The translations under genes were made by a program, and so were the position numbers. From Trichopria drosophilae (Eukaryota; Arthropoda; Insecta; Hymenoptera; Diapriidae): 64,000 nt of DNA. The notes under the pieces are model-generated. The model had not been told where the DNA came from and ran no database searches. It was given only the letters and a program-made list of their open reading frames with translations. The stretch spans positions 75,024,001 to 75,088,000 of the forward strand of contig CM059582.1 in NCBI GenBank assembly GCA_030407085.1, read 5' to 3'. The stretch's first letter is position 1. Each line of letters begins with the position of its first letter. Shown piece after piece: positions 32,364 through 43,912 of this stretch.

Positions 32364-33608
32364 TGTTCGTTCGGTATCCGCGACCGTGCCGAAATTGGTA
32401 TGAGTGGCAACATCTGCGGGTGTCGCTAGACGATTCGTCGCACTCGCGCTAATTAATTACCGATCATCGGGATCATTAATCTGATTATTTAAATCACGCG
32501 CGCAATAAACTGACCAGTAATAACCTTCGCGGTCTCGAAGGATCCAGTGGCGGTACCTGGTTCCGGAGGTGTTCTTCCTGGTTAGTCTGGAACCGCTCGC
32601 AAAAGGTCACCCACGTGTGCACTATTGTCGCAACCTTTTGGTATTTTTCCAATTTGCGCTTTCGCCGCGCCGCAAGAGATTCCTCGCGATCTCCGCTATT
32701 TTAGTTAGTAGTTATTTAATGTAATTTTTAATTAGTGTAAATAAAGTATATAGTGTCGAATAGCGTTGACTCTGCTGCAAACATGACCCGCACCCGCACG
32801 CCAGAGGTCAGTGATTTTTACTGTTAAAATCAGGGCCAGGAGCGAACATTTGACAATCCTGCCAGGATCCTGCAGTGAGACTTGTACAAATGTTGACATT
32901 TAAATCGCGAGTGAACGCTAATTATTATTATATTTTGACTTTCAAGAAAAGTCAACGTCGGTTCTTTCAAAAAAGTAACCGTGTGTGTGCAGTGCAGTGC
33001 TGTGAAAATTAACGATCGAATCAAATCTCGATCATTTCCGTCATCACTCGGCGATTTTTAAATCAAGTGAAGACCGCAGCTCCAATCGCGTTGAATCAGT
33101 GTGACGTCACTACGTCTCAGCTGTAATACTCGGCTCTCCTCGGCCACGCCGAGAGATCACGACGCGCCGAGTCCTATCGGCCCTATCACATACTACGGGC
33201 GCTACGTCACAGTCGTGACGTCAGCAAGAGTTGGGCAGTCGATCGGCTCCCTTCTTCTACCTTTGTTGCGACGGTAACCGCTCAAGGGCCAGTCAGCGCT
33301 GCTCGCGCTATCGGCTACAACCTTTGTCTACTATCGATTGCAGATTAGTAGATCATCCCTTTGATTAATGGTGTCAAAATCTTGTCACACCGCCAAACGC
33401 ACCTTATAGGCGAAATCATGCGCCACTTAAGGGAAATAATTTTCCTTCGCACAATTGCGCGACGAGTATTTCCTTGCTTTTGTAGAGCCATTAATACGCG
33501 GCAATATTTCTTGAATTGACAAGCGATTCGGCGCATTGAAATTTCATTTATTTTGCATTCGGTTGCAATTTCTGTAGTATTTTGTCGAAATACGTAAACA
33601 AGCGCAAA
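32364..33608 (+). repeat. Putative 5' LTR and leader of BEL/Pao element 1
   Basis: Begins TGTTCGTTCGG, rises in GC compared with the AT-rich left flank, and ends where gag begins. aataaagtatat near 32742 may be a polyadenylation or TATA region. No second LTR copy is found downstream, so the LTR end and primer site cannot be fixed. The assignment rests on position and TG start. Confidence 0.45.
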
Positions 33609-33649
33609 ATGTCAAAACGCACAGAGACAACCGACGAATATCATCGATT

Positions 33650-33660
33650 TGTGCAGCAAG
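33650..33660 (+). repeat. LINE C target-site duplication, left copy
   Basis: tgtgcagcaag, repeated at 35197-35207. Removing one copy plus LINE C keeps the gag frame. Confidence 0.85.
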
Positions 33661-35196
33661 TTTTTTTTCTTCATCAGGCTCGGGTGAACCCCAGAAATCA
33701 GCACACTTAGCTGTTTGCCTTTGTATGCTATTCCTGATGCTACTCAGGGTTCCGTTGGATAACCAGCTGCTTTGCATAATCTCAGAAGTTGTCCGAGATT
33801 CCGCTCCCTGACTTCCTCCTTGCTTACAAGTGGAGAGTCCAGGTATCTCCTTCGACTCTCCATCAGTGCAGGGCACTCGCATAGGAAGTGAATTGATGAT
33901 TCCTCCTTGTTTTCATCACATCTAGTGCACATCGGTGAAGGTTTCCTTCCTTTAATTCGAGCAGTTTTTCAGCCCATCGGTCCGCCTGCAGCTCTCCTGC
34001 AAGGCTTTTGGTTGTGCAGCATTTTTTGTTTTTGATCCATTCTCTAACCTGTTGGGATTTCATTTGTCTCTCCAGTAGGTTGAGTCCTTCTTGAAATGGC
34101 AGTGCCACCCTCCTAGTCAAGTCAGTTCCATTGACTATTCCCGACTTGGCAAGGGTGTCCGCTCTTTCGTTTCCTTTCCAGCCCATATGGCCAGGTATCC
34201 AGGTCAGGCTGAGTTTGTTTCTTTTGGCCAGGTTACGTAGGCAGATCTTTATATCTCTGACTAAAGCCGATTTGACGACTGGATTGTCTATTGCTCTCAA
34301 TGCGGCTTGGCTATCCGAGCATATCCATATCGTTTTATTTGTTACTTCTTTCTCCATGAGGGTCTCGGCACACATGTGGATTGCCGCCACCTCTCCTTGG
34401 AAAACTGTTAAATTTGTTGAGCTTGAGGGAAAAGTTCTCCCGCAGCTTCGGTCCGCAGTATCCTGCGCCTACAACCTGGTTCGATTTGGATCCATCTGTG
34501 AACCAGATGATGCCATTTCTGGGTATTGCTGATTTATTTTTCCAGTCCTCCCTGTTGGGGAAACAAACCTTAAAGTTGTTTTCCCCCGTGTGGTGTGTCT
34601 GGATCTTGTCTTGTGGTTGGTACCACATATCTCTCAGGTTTCCTTGAAAAAGATTGTTGAACCAATCTTGCTTACCTGGCAAGCTTCCCAAGCACTTGAG
34701 TCTATACACAGTTCTCATGGCTTCGCATTTTACTGCCTGAGCCATGGACGGTACGCCCAAAAGAGACCTCATTGCGGCTACGGGTGTGCTCTTCCTTACC
34801 GAGTAAATGCCCCTAAGGAACATAGCCTGTACCCTGTTCAATGTTTGTTGAACTTGGGTCTTTTCTGTCCTCTGCCACCAAATTGGCGAGGCATAGGTAA
34901 TCCTTGGTAACACAATCTGTTGGTAGATCCAGAGCAGCTGTTTCGGTCCTAAACCCCAACTGTTACCAAGAGCTCTCCTACAATGCCAGAAAGTGGCAAT
35001 TGCTTTGTGACATTTGTTTTCCAGGTGACCATTCCAGTTTAATTTTTTATCCAGGGTTACTCCAAGATATTTGGTTTCGCTGGCATATGGCACCTGCTTC
35101 CCGCCAATCACCATTTCCCTTAGTTTTTTGATCTTATATCTAGAGAAAATGATGACGGCAATTTTTTCCGGTTGTATCGATAGCGCTTTTTCATTG
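33661..35196 (-). mobile_element. LINE C, 5'-truncated RNase H-bearing LINE
   Basis: Minus strand, about 1.54 kb, starting inside the RT thumb and ending in an A-rich tail (plus-strand tttttttt at 33661). The 5' truncation and target duplication are typical of target-primed reverse transcription. An RNase H domain after RT places it among I-type or LOA-like LINEs; the exact clade is not assigned. Confidence 0.82.
33744..35196 (-). pseudogene. LINE C ORF2 C-terminal part: RT thumb, RNase H, Cys/His tail
   Basis: Minus-strand frame up to 34335 carries the RT thumb (EKIAVIIFSRYK, TKYLGVTLDKKLNW), the connection (ITYASPIWW) and the first RNase H strand (IIWFTDGSKSNQVVGAG). A shift near 34390 moves to 34390-33863: IHMCAETLMEK (Glu), WICSDSQAAL (Asp) and WIPGHMGWKGNERADTLAK (His, Asp). 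Another shift leads to 33932-33744 with CTRCDENKEESSIHFLCECP. All RNase H catalytic residues are visible. No endonuclease or RT catalytic box because of the 5' truncation. Confidence 0.83.
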
Positions 35197-35207
35197 TGTG
35201 CAGCAAG
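35197..35207 (+). repeat. LINE C target-site duplication, right copy
   Basis: tgtgcagcaag, identical to 33650-33660. Confidence 0.85.
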
Positions 35208-36232
35208 TTGCTGCAAAAGTAGCTGCGTTCGCATCGAACGCGTTAAAAAAGCCGCTCACGTTGGAGCAAGCACAGACACGCTTAAGTGTGATTGAGAAAA
35301 AGTGGGCTGAAATCAGCGAGCGTGACATCTCGGTGCTCGAATTCAAGGGTTCTCCTGTGTGCCTCGAAGATGACTACTTCGCCGAGCAATTTATGGCCAA
35401 CGACGAAGATGTATACATGGACACTGTCGCCCAACTGACAGCTGTCATCAACACGCTACAAGTGTCAACACCGGCTACGCCTTCAACGTCAGCAGCGGGA
35501 CTACTCAACGCAGATCGACGCATGCAAGTACCTGGGATTAAGTTACCCCGATTTTCGGGAATTTTTTCGGATTGGGTAGAGTTTCGCGAACATTTCAAAG
35601 CGCTAATTATAAATAACAATTCGTTTAATAATTTCGAAAAATTATATTATTTAAAATCATGCCTCGACGGCGAAGCCGCGCAATTATTAAAGAATATTTT
35701 TGTCACCGCGGACAATTTTGATATCGCATGGAGAATGTTAACTGATCGGTACGAAAATAAGACGCGCTTGCTACATATTCAGTTAACGAAATTGTTTGCG
35801 GTAAAAGCTATTTCACGAGAAAGCTCGCCTGTTGAGCTGCGAATTCTACTCGATTCCGTGACAGAAATTATCGACGCACTAATAAAATTAGAAAGACCGG
35901 TCTCCAATGACATTTTAGTGTTTGTCGTTGGTCAACGAATCGATCATGCAACGCGTGAGGCTTGGGAACTCTCTCGAGATACCGACGATTTTGCGACATT
36001 TGACGAAATGTCAAAATTCTTAAATAAAAAAATTCGCGCTCTTGAAGCGTCGCAAAACTTTGCTCAGGCTGTCAGATCGTCGGTCCCAGAAGTGCGCGTC
36101 AAATCCTCGGCCTCACACCTTCAAGCGCATCATCTCGTGCAACGTTCCGCAGATGCATGCAAATTGTGCAACGAAACGCACACCCTTTACAAATGTGCAC
36201 GATTTATTGCGAAATCAGTATCCCAACGGTAG

Positions 36233-37295
36233 GATTTTGTGAGGCAGATTCAAGCATGCACGAAATGTCTATCGCAATATCACCGCTTAAGCGCATGCAA
36301 AAGCGAGCGAACTTGCAAAGAATGCAAAAAACGGCATCACTCGCTTTTGCATACACAGTCAACGCACCATAATACGCCAACATCGGCAGCTTCTGCGGAA
36401 GCGAGTGCACAATCCTCTGCAGTAGACATAAGTTTTGTTCAAATGCATTTAAGCACTCCTAAAGTGCCAGCGCGTGTGCTCCTCGTAACCGCATGGGTTG
36501 TAGTGACCTCGGCGTCGAACCGCACGGTCAAACTACGAGCTTTATTAGATCTCGGATCTACGCTTCACTTTTATTTCGCGCGAAGTCGCAAACGCGTTAC
36601 GCACCAAAATGTAAGCTACATCGGTGATGGCAAGCGGACTTGGGCAATGTGAATCTACTAAAGTGGACAAAATTGTACCTATTTCCGTAAGTTCTGTACG
36701 TAATCGGGGTTTATGTTTATCTACTGACGCTCTCGTGATCGATAAAATTACAGGTTACGTTCCCAAGTTCCGCTTTCCAATATCGCATTGGCCGCATCTA
36801 GAAAATCTAGAACTCGTAGATGGCTGTCCGACCGACGATACGCCAATACACATGCTCATCGGGTCGGATATTTATACTTACGCGATCTGTGACGGTATAA
36901 GGTGTGGTAAGAGCGACGAGCCGGTGGCGATGCGAACCATTTTTGGGTGGGTGCTGTCTGGGAACAGCAATACCTCTTGCCCTTCATCAAACTCTGCATC
37001 GGTACACGCGCTTCACGCTGTTACAGATAACAGCCCTTTACAAACAGCAATAACGCGTTTCTGGGAGGTAGAGGAAATTTCGCGTCTTTCAGATGACGAC
37101 GAGCGCTGTGAGCGCCATTTCAAAGAGACACACTCACGCTCTACAGACGGGCGTTACATCGTCCGTATTCCTCTCAAGGAGTCTGTATCATGCGCTATCG
37201 GCAGCACTTACGCTCGCGCGAGCCAATGTCTGCTCTCCACTGAGCGACGAATGGCCTCTCGGCCGCAAGAACGCGAAGCCTACTTAGTTTTATGA
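36233..37295 (+). pseudogene. BEL/Pao 1 zinc knuckles and protease region
   Basis: Frame 36239-36652 has two Cys/His motifs, CTKCLSQYHRLSAC and CKECKKRHHSLLH, then VKLRALLDLGS, the protease active-site position (LLDxGS in this family; x is Leu here). Frame 36624-37295 continues with HMLIGSDIYTYAICDGIRC and GWVLSGNS, normal for the Pao protease-to-RT segment, then ITRFWEVEEI and THSRSTDGRYIVRIPL, the start of the Pao RT domain. The change of frame near 36640 breaks the protease. Whether Leu in the active-site word is tolerated is unknown. Confidence 0.72.
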
Positions 37296-38225
37296 ACGAA
37301 TACGCGTCACTCGGACACATGCGTATCGCTCCTGATTTCCCTACACCGTCGAATGCCATCTATCTACCACACTATCCTGTGGTCAAGGATAGTAGTACGA
37401 CCACTAAAACTCGCATTGTCTTCAATGCATCCGTGTTGTCAACTTCTGGCAAGTCCTTCAACAACATTCAGTTGACAGGTCCCAAACTGCAATCTGATCT
37501 ACAGCTGCTACATCTGCAATGGCGCATGCATAAATATATATATGCTGCCGACATTGCCAAGATGTACCGACAGAGCCTGATCGATGATCGCGATTTCGAC
37601 CTGCAGCGCATTCTGTGGCGACAGTCGCCATCTGAACGAATAGAGGAGTACCAACTTCTAACCGTTACATACGGTACTGCAAGCGCTCCTTTCTTAGCGC
37701 AACGTGCACTTCGCCAATTGGCGGAGGACGAAGGTCAAGAACTTCCAGCGGGTAAAGCCGCTCTGACGTCCAATATGTTCGTCAATGACGCTCTTTTCGG
37801 AGCCGATTCAATCGAGCAAGCGAAAGTAATCATCGATCAACTGATCACTTTGCTGGGAAAGAGTCAGTTCCAACTCTGCAAATGGTCTAGCAATTCGACC
37901 AACCTACTTAGTGATCCCACAGATCACAACTTAGCCTGCGATAAGGCGCTCCAAGAAGACGAAAGTCTTAAAATCAAATAAAGGCCTTCGGATGACTCTT
38001 ATCGAATCCAGGTCCACACTTCCGAGTCTTCAACCATCACTAAGCGCACGATCTTATCTGAGATCGCTTGCATTTTCGATCCGCTAGGCTGGATAGCCCC
38101 GGTTGTCGTTGTAACCAAACAGCTTATGCAACGCCTATGGCTGTGCGAAGCAAGTTGGGATTCTATTCTCCCGAATGATCCCAGGGAAACATGGCTCTCT
38201 TTTCGACAGATGCCACGATCGTCTT
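37292..38225 (+). pseudogene. pol: BEL/Pao 1 reverse transcriptase
   Basis: Frame 37292-37981: YLPHYPVVKDSSTTTKTRIV, FNASVLSTSGKSFNN, then YAADIAKMYRQ (first catalytic Asp) and FLAQRALRQLAEDE. The catalytic box, normally YVDD, reads MFVNDALFGAD (about 37776-37808), so its first Asp is Asn. The connection continues past a stop in the frame of 38000-38225 with TKRTILSEIACIFDPLGWIAP and VTKQLMQRLWL. The lost Asp indicates a dead polymerase even without the stops. Confidence 0.8.
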
Positions 38226-38259
38226 TGCATGGCCGAGAGGATATCCAGCATAATGGAAG

Positions 38260-39372
38260 ACCTTTGTGGCCAACCGAGAGGCAGAAGTACAAACGCTTCT
38301 ACCGAACGTCACATGGCGTCATGTGCCAGGGCGTGATAATCCTGCTGATGTCGCGTCTCGTGGCATCTCTCCCTCAGAACTGACGAGTTGCAGTCTGTGG
38401 TGGATCGGACTTTCATGGTTAGCCAATTCTGCTGACACTTGGCCCTGTCTTGAACCTATGCTCGATAGTAGCGCGCCATTGGAGCAGAAAAGCTCGTATA
38501 ACGCTGACACTCAGCACATTGCGAAGCACAGTGTGGATTCTGCAGGCACGCAGAATCGTGAAACAAGTTACGCATCACTGTATTACCTGTGCCAGGCATG
38601 ATGCACAGGCTCCCACACAACTGATGGGCGCACTGCCGCCGGCTCGCGTCGTTCGTCCACCTCGCACCTTTACCGACTGCGGAGTCGATTATGCTGGACC
38701 ACTCTGATTGCGTTTGGCAGGCGGTCGCGGCTCTCGTTCGCAAGCCGCATACGTCGCAATATTTGTTTGTATGGCGTCGCGTGCCGTTCACTTGGAGGTC
38801 GTGTGCGATTACTCCACACCTGCGTTTCTCGCTGCGTTTCAGCGCTTCTGCGCACGTCGAGGTCTTCCGCGCACTATGTACAGTGACCGCGGCATACCGC
38901 GCGAGGTTAAAGTCCGATACACTTCGTATTCGGATCGCTGAGGAAGGCGTAGAGTGGAAGTTTATCCCGCCTGCTGCACCTCACTTCGGGGGGCTGTGGG
39001 AGGCTGGGGTACGATCCATGAAGCTACACCTCAAACGGGTTCTAGATCAGGACACTCCGACCTATGAAGAGTGAGTAACGCTCTTATGCCGCATCGAGGC
39101 ATGCATGAACACGCGCCCGATAGCACCGCTGACTTCCGACATCGAGGACTTAGAAGTTCTCGCTCCAGCGCATTTCCTTATCGGCGGGTCACTTTTATCG
39201 ATTCCTACTCCACTAGCCGTCGACTATTCGCTAGGTCGAAGTGCGCGCTGGAAATTGATCCAGCAACTCTCCGAAGAGTTCTGGAGCCGTTGGTCACGAG
39301 ATTATGGGACATCGTGCCAACATCGTTTAAAATGGTCACAAGCGTCGCGTTCACTACTTTTAATTAAACTTG
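38260..39372 (+). pseudogene. BEL/Pao 1 RNase H end and integrase
   Basis: 38266-38440: VANREAEVQTLLPNVTWRHV-like end of RNase H with PGRDNPADVASRGI. Most of RNase H is deleted just before. Integrase: zinc region CITCARHDAQAPTQLMG (about 38585-38630) and FTDCGVDYAGPL (first Asp); then IFVCMASRAVHLEVV and RGLPRTMYSD (second Asp) in another frame, a deletion, and WKFIPPAAPHFGGLWEAGVRSMK with the catalytic Glu. The C-terminal part reads LAPAHFLIGGSLL and FWSRWSRDYGTS. Fragments lie in all three frames. Confidence 0.78.
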
Positions 39373-39477
39373 GATCTAAAAAATTTGGATCTATTGGTAG
39401 AGATCATTCAAGGTCATTTAAGGATACGTGTGATAAAAATGTTAAGTACGAATCGAAAAATCTGAAAAATTTCATAC

Positions 39478-39608
39478 GAATGGTTAATTGTGAATTGTAT
39501 CGAAGTTTTGAGTATCCTGTGCCACTAGAGTGTCGAGTAGGCAATTGGAGCCGGATTTATACGTCTTCATCTTTTTATAACTCTAAATTCTGTAAGTCAT
39601 CTCCAATT
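39478..39608 (+). repeat. 131-bp block, copy 1
   Basis: Contains tatcctgtgccactagagtg and ggagccggatttatacgtct. Recurs as 40490-40622 with few differences. The two copies bracket about 880 bp. Confidence 0.8.
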
Positions 39609-39815
39609 TAATGCCAATGCCTTGCTCTCGATATTGTTCGCGCCACTACCGTCCCCTCTACCATACTTCTCTAAATGAAAATTCAAATTTTGGCAGTGGA
39701 TCTATAAAGTACGATTCCTTCTGCGAATTTAAAAAAAAAATTCGTAGCAATCGGTTCAGAATTGATGTGGCAGCGATTCCTGTTATTCAAACTGTTCTCA
39801 ATCCCCTCTGTGCGT
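39608..39815 (+). repeat. 208-bp block, copy 1
   Basis: Contains gatattgttcgcgccactac and ggcagtggatctataaagta. Recurs as 44586-44793 beyond the Foldback-like element. Confidence 0.85.
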
Positions 39816-40489
39816 CGGTTTATAGATAATTTCGCCGCAGTTACCACTCCACGTACCCCACTATTACGCAAAAATAATCCTTGTTACTCGAAACTCTAGT
39901 ACTAGTCGGTAAGGTGGAGACCTACATTTGCAATCCACTCCAAAAGGAAAATCCATAATAAACGTTTAACTCCGCCTTGACTTTTTCTACGAACTGCGCC
40001 ATACGGAGTCCCGGAGCAATGGCAATCGAATGGTGTTTGAGCTTTGAATTATGTTGGTCATCTTTAATTACAACTAAAATCTACGTCTAGTCTAGCTGTA
40101 CCGAGTCGTCGATTGTTTTCAACCTTTTTGTTTTTGGACAACCACGTTGCCGGTCAAGACTGCAGATTGCGATGTCTGTCAACGGATTGATTTCAATGAT
40201 AAATCCCCACCAGCATTCGCGATTCTTGTCAGAATCCCCGAAAAAGCCCGAGTCCGCGGCTATCGGCTCACGTCGTGGAAATCGTGCGCGTAAATTTTAC
40301 CGCGGAACGTGTCAATCTTCGTTCAACCTTCGAAACGACAGGTCCGGTAAAATTTGTTTAATAGTATTAATTGACGGTCTACCGTACCGATTAAAAAAAT
40401 ATATGGTTTTCTTTTACTTCCCGGACCACTAATTAAATACTGAATTTCCACAGAATTCTACATAGAATTTTATGGAAATTAATTGAACC
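39816..40489. other. Unassigned sequence between duplicated blocks
   Basis: Moderate GC. A plus-strand frame (40172-40432) is open but without known motif. May be LTR or internal remnant of an element related to the duplicated blocks; not supported further. Confidence 0.35.
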
Positions 40490-40622
40490 GGTTAATTGTG
40501 AATTGTATCGTTGTGTAAGTTTTGAATATCCTGTGCTACTAGAGTGTCGAGCGGGCTATTGGAGCCGGATTTATACGTCTTCATCTTTTTATAACTCTAA
40601 ATTCTGTTAGTCATCACCAATT
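40490..40622 (+). repeat. 131-bp block, copy 2
   Basis: Same order of words as 39478-39608 (gttaattgtgaattgtatcg at the left end, atcaccaatt at the right end). Confidence 0.8.
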
Positions 40623-41499
40623 ATCTGATGTCTCCATTCGGTTAATTTGAATTTAGTTTTAGAAGCAATGTAATACCGGTTCTTACCGAGGAACATTAAC
40701 CGCAAATTAATAATTTTTGTTAATTGTAATAATAAGATATATTGATTTTGGAAAGTTAATAATTTATTTCATTTTAATTATTTTACCTATACACCGTGTT
40801 TCTCAACCTATTGAACCCTGTTTACCAGCAGATAGAGCATAAAATTCTGATGAATTTCCTTTGCCGAAAATGTTTTCAAGCTACTGTTTTCAAGTTATTC
40901 AGCATTGAAATGAACCAATAGGAAAAGAGCTTTGCGATTATCGCAATGGTAGTATTGGAGGTGCATGTTGAGAATAAATACGAAGAAAATGCACATCGTC
41001 CATAAACCGCGCAATTGTTTTCTAGCGAAGCAGCGGAACGTTCGAAAGAGACTGACAAAAATATCGATCGGATTCGAATGTCTAACCTGCCACTGGTTTT
41101 CGGCTTCGAAAGGAAAATTAAAACTTTTGATTCGAATTTGTAATGAATCAAAAAATGATTATTTCACAGGTTAGGCATTCATGTAGAAAATAACGTTTCA
41201 TATGTTTCGAAACCCTGGAAAATATTTTCTAAATTGTGTAATGAGAATATAAAAGTTAAAGATTTAACATTAAGGGATCGACAGTTTTTTAAAAAGTACT
41301 TGGATTTAAAATCAGAAAGCAGTAAGATGCATCTCTTTTTCCTTTTAAAGCCACTGGGTGGAATTACGCATACAAAGACCACCCTGGAAAAGTGCCTTGT
41401 TTTTTTTTTGTATGAATTGCAAGCGGCACAGAACTACTTTTTGAGCTCCAATTTTTTCTTTTTGCAAAATTACATCATCGACTTTAACAGTCAACTTAA

Positions 41500-42490
41500 T
41501 TGTTATTAACAAATAGTTCATAAAAATCAATTCTAAAAGGCACAGACCCATTTTTGGCCTCCGATTTTTTTCTTTTGCAAAACTGAATTATCGACATTAT
41601 AGTCAACTTCATGTAGAGTTGCACGCGATTAGCACGTAATTGTTATTAACAAATAGTTCTGAAAAACCATTTCTAAACGACACAGAACCACTGTTTTTGC
41701 TTAAAATTTTTTTCTTTTTGCAAAATTACATTATCGACTTTAATAATCAACATCAATCACAGTTGCTCGAGATGAGCCCGTAATTATTATTAACAAATTA
41801 TTCATAAAAATCATGTCTAAACGCCACAGAACAATTTTTTGAGCTCAAATTTTTTCCAATTGCACGATTAAATCATCGACTTTAATAATAACTACATTTA
41901 GAGTTGCACGGGATTAGCGCGTAAATGTTGTTAACAAATTATTAATAAAAATCGTTACTAAACGACACAGAACCACTGTATGAGCTCTAATCTTATCCTT
42001 TTGAAAAATTAAATTATCGACTTTAATAATCAACTTCAATCATTGTTGCAGGCGATGAGCACGTAATTGTTATTAACAGATTATTAATAAAAATCATTTC
42101 TAAACGGCACAGAACCACTTTTTAAACTCCAATTGCACGATTAAATCATCGACTTCAATAATCAACTTTATTAAGAGTTGTACGCGGTTAGTGCGTGATT
42201 GTTATTAACAAATTATTCATAAAAACCATTTCTAAACGGCACAGAACCATTTTTTGGGCTCCAATTTTTTCCTTTTGCAAAATTAAATCATCGACTTTAA
42301 TAATCAATCTCATTCAGAGCTGCCCGCGATTAACACGTAATTGTTACTAAAAAATTATTCATAAAAATCATTTCTAAACGGCACAGATTCATATTTCGCG
42401 CTCCAATTCTTTCGTTCTTCAAAATTACACTATCGACTTTAAGAATCAACTTCATTCAGAGGTACATTCGATTTGCACGTAATTGTTATA
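41500..42490 (+). repeat. Tandem ~140-bp subrepeats, left arm and spacer
   Basis: Anchor positions of the aacaaat-type word are about 41509, 41648, 41792, 41933, 42075, 42207, 42349, a period of 132-144 bp. Each unit has acggcacagaacca, ctccaattttttcc and tcatcgactttaataatcaa variants. Confidence 0.88.
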
Positions 42491-42514
42491 ATGATTGACT
42501 GAATAAAATTGATT

Positions 42515-43060
42515 ATTAAATTCGATGATTTAATCGTGCTATTGAAAAAAATTGGAGTTCAAAAAGTGGTTCTGTGCCGTTTAGAAATGATTTTTATTAA
42601 TAATCTGTTAATAACAATTACGTGCTCATCGCCTGCAACAATGATTGAAGTTGATTATTGAAGTCGATAATTTAATTTTTCAAAAGGAAAAGATTGGAGC
42701 TCATACAGTGGTTCTGTGCCCTTTAGACATGATTTTTATGAATAATTTGTTAATAATAATTACGGGCTAATCTCGAGCAACTGTGATTGATGTTGATTAT
42801 TAAAGTCGATAATGTAATTTTGCAAAAAGAAAAAAATTTAAGCAAAAACAGTGGTTCTGTGTCGTTTAGAAATGGTTTTTCAGAACAATTTGTTAATAAC
42901 AATTACGTGCTAATCGCATGCAACTCTACATGAAGTTGACTATAATGTCGATAATTCAGTTTTGCAAAAGAAAAAAATCGGAGGCCAAAAATGGGTCTGT
43001 GCCTTTTAGAATTGATTTTTATGAACTATTTGTTAATAACAATTAAATTGACTGTTAAAG
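42515..43060 (-). repeat. Tandem ~140-bp subrepeats, right arm (inverted)
   Basis: Inverted units with anchors near 42606, 42749, 42890, 43029. The unit at 42670-42780 joins the start of one left-arm unit (41933) to the end of the previous one (41792), so one unit has been lost. Confidence 0.82.
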
Positions 43061-43912
43061 TCGATGATGTAATTTTGCAAAAAGAAAAAATTGGAGCTCA
43101 AAAAGTAGTTCTGTGCCGTTTGCAATTCATACAAAAAAAAAACAAGGCACTTTTCCAGGGTGGTCTTTGTATGCGTAATTCCACCCAGTGGCTTTAAAAG
43201 GAAAAAGAGATGCATCTTACTGCTTTCTGATTTTAAATCCAAGTACTTTTTAAAAAACTGTCGATCCCTTAATGTTAAATCTTTAACTTTTATATTTTCA
43301 TTACACAATTTAGAAAATATTTTCCAGGGTTTGGAAACATATGAAACGTTATTTTCTACATGAATGCCTAACCTGTAAAATAATCATTTTTGATTCATTA
43401 CAAATTCGAATTGAAAGTTTTAATTTTCCTTTCGAAACCGAAAACCAGTGGCACGTTAGACATTCGAATCCGATCGATATTTTTGACAGTCTCTTTCGAA
43501 CTTTCCGCTGCTTCGGTAGAAAACAATGGCGCGGTTTATGGACGATGTGCATTTTCTTCGTATTTATTCTCAACATGCACCGACAATACTACCATTGCGA
43601 TAATCGCAAAGCTCTTTTTCTATTGGTTCATTTCAATGCTGAATAACTTGACAACAGTAGCTTGAAAACATTTTCGGCAAAGGAACTTTCATTTCAGAAT
43701 TTTACGCTTATCTGCTGGTAAACGGGGTTCAATAGGTTGAGAAACACGGTGTATAATAATACTTCTCCATCATATTACCTGAAACAAATATATCATTGTG
43801 ATCATTTTTTTTAATTGAGCCGTAGGATCAATCTTTTAATTATAAATTTAATACCGAATGATTACTAAGTTCCCGAAGATAACAGTGATAGAATTATAAA
43901 TACTAATTATCG

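Larger units (their letters stand above)
33609..36232 (+). pseudogene. gag: BEL/Pao 1 Gag, interrupted by LINE C
   Basis: The start ATG is at 33609 (MSKRTETTDEYHRF). The frame meets LINE C at 33661 and resumes at 35208 in the same register, so the insertion was clean. The second part (35208-36232) holds the BEL/Pao Gag: a helical N-terminus (LEQAQTRLSVIEKKW), then IKLPRFSGIFSDWVEFREHF, the DUF1759 hallmark, YYLKSCLDGEAAQLL and ILVFVVGQRID. It ends at 36232 by a frameshift before the zinc knuckles. Apart from the insertion and this end, it is uninterrupted. Confidence 0.85.
32364..39372 (+). mobile_element. BEL/Pao retrotransposon 1, decayed, split by LINE C
   Basis: Gag (DUF1759-like), two Cys/His motifs, protease-like, RT, connection and integrase regions follow in BEL/Pao order. 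Many frameshifts and internal deletions (RNase H and parts of integrase). No 3' LTR is seen; the similarity ends after the integrase C-terminus near 39370. LINE C (33661-35196) sits in the first codons of gag with an 11-bp target duplication. Confidence 0.82.
40788..43755. mobile_element. Foldback-like element: 3-kb palindrome with tandem subrepeats in its arms
   Basis: Left arm 40788-42163, right arm 42515-43755, spacer about 350 bp. The ends read tatacaccgtgtttctcaac and the complement; TATA or TA may be the target. The outer 600 bp of each arm is unique, and the inner part is built from about 140-bp subrepeats with anchors ttattaacaaat and acggcacagaacca. The right arm lacks one unit that the left has. 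Mirror-image open frames (40876-41151 minus with 43390-43665 plus; 41345-41551 minus with 42991-43197 plus) are explained by the palindrome and show no known domain. No transposase, so non-autonomous. Confidence 0.88.

Noticed and set aside
32761..32830. Host first exon starting at the ATG in caaacatgacccgcacc (32784)
   Set aside because: The frame stops within a few codons and the region is better explained as BEL/Pao LTR or leader.
41500..43060. CRISPR-like array
   Set aside because: Units are about 140 bp, divergent, without unique spacers, and form arms of a palindrome in a eukaryotic context.
40876..43665. Mirror-image open frames in the Foldback-like arms as a gene pair
   Set aside because: Same DNA seen in two orientations; no known domain, and the opposite strand (40965-41174, 43349-43576) is open as well.
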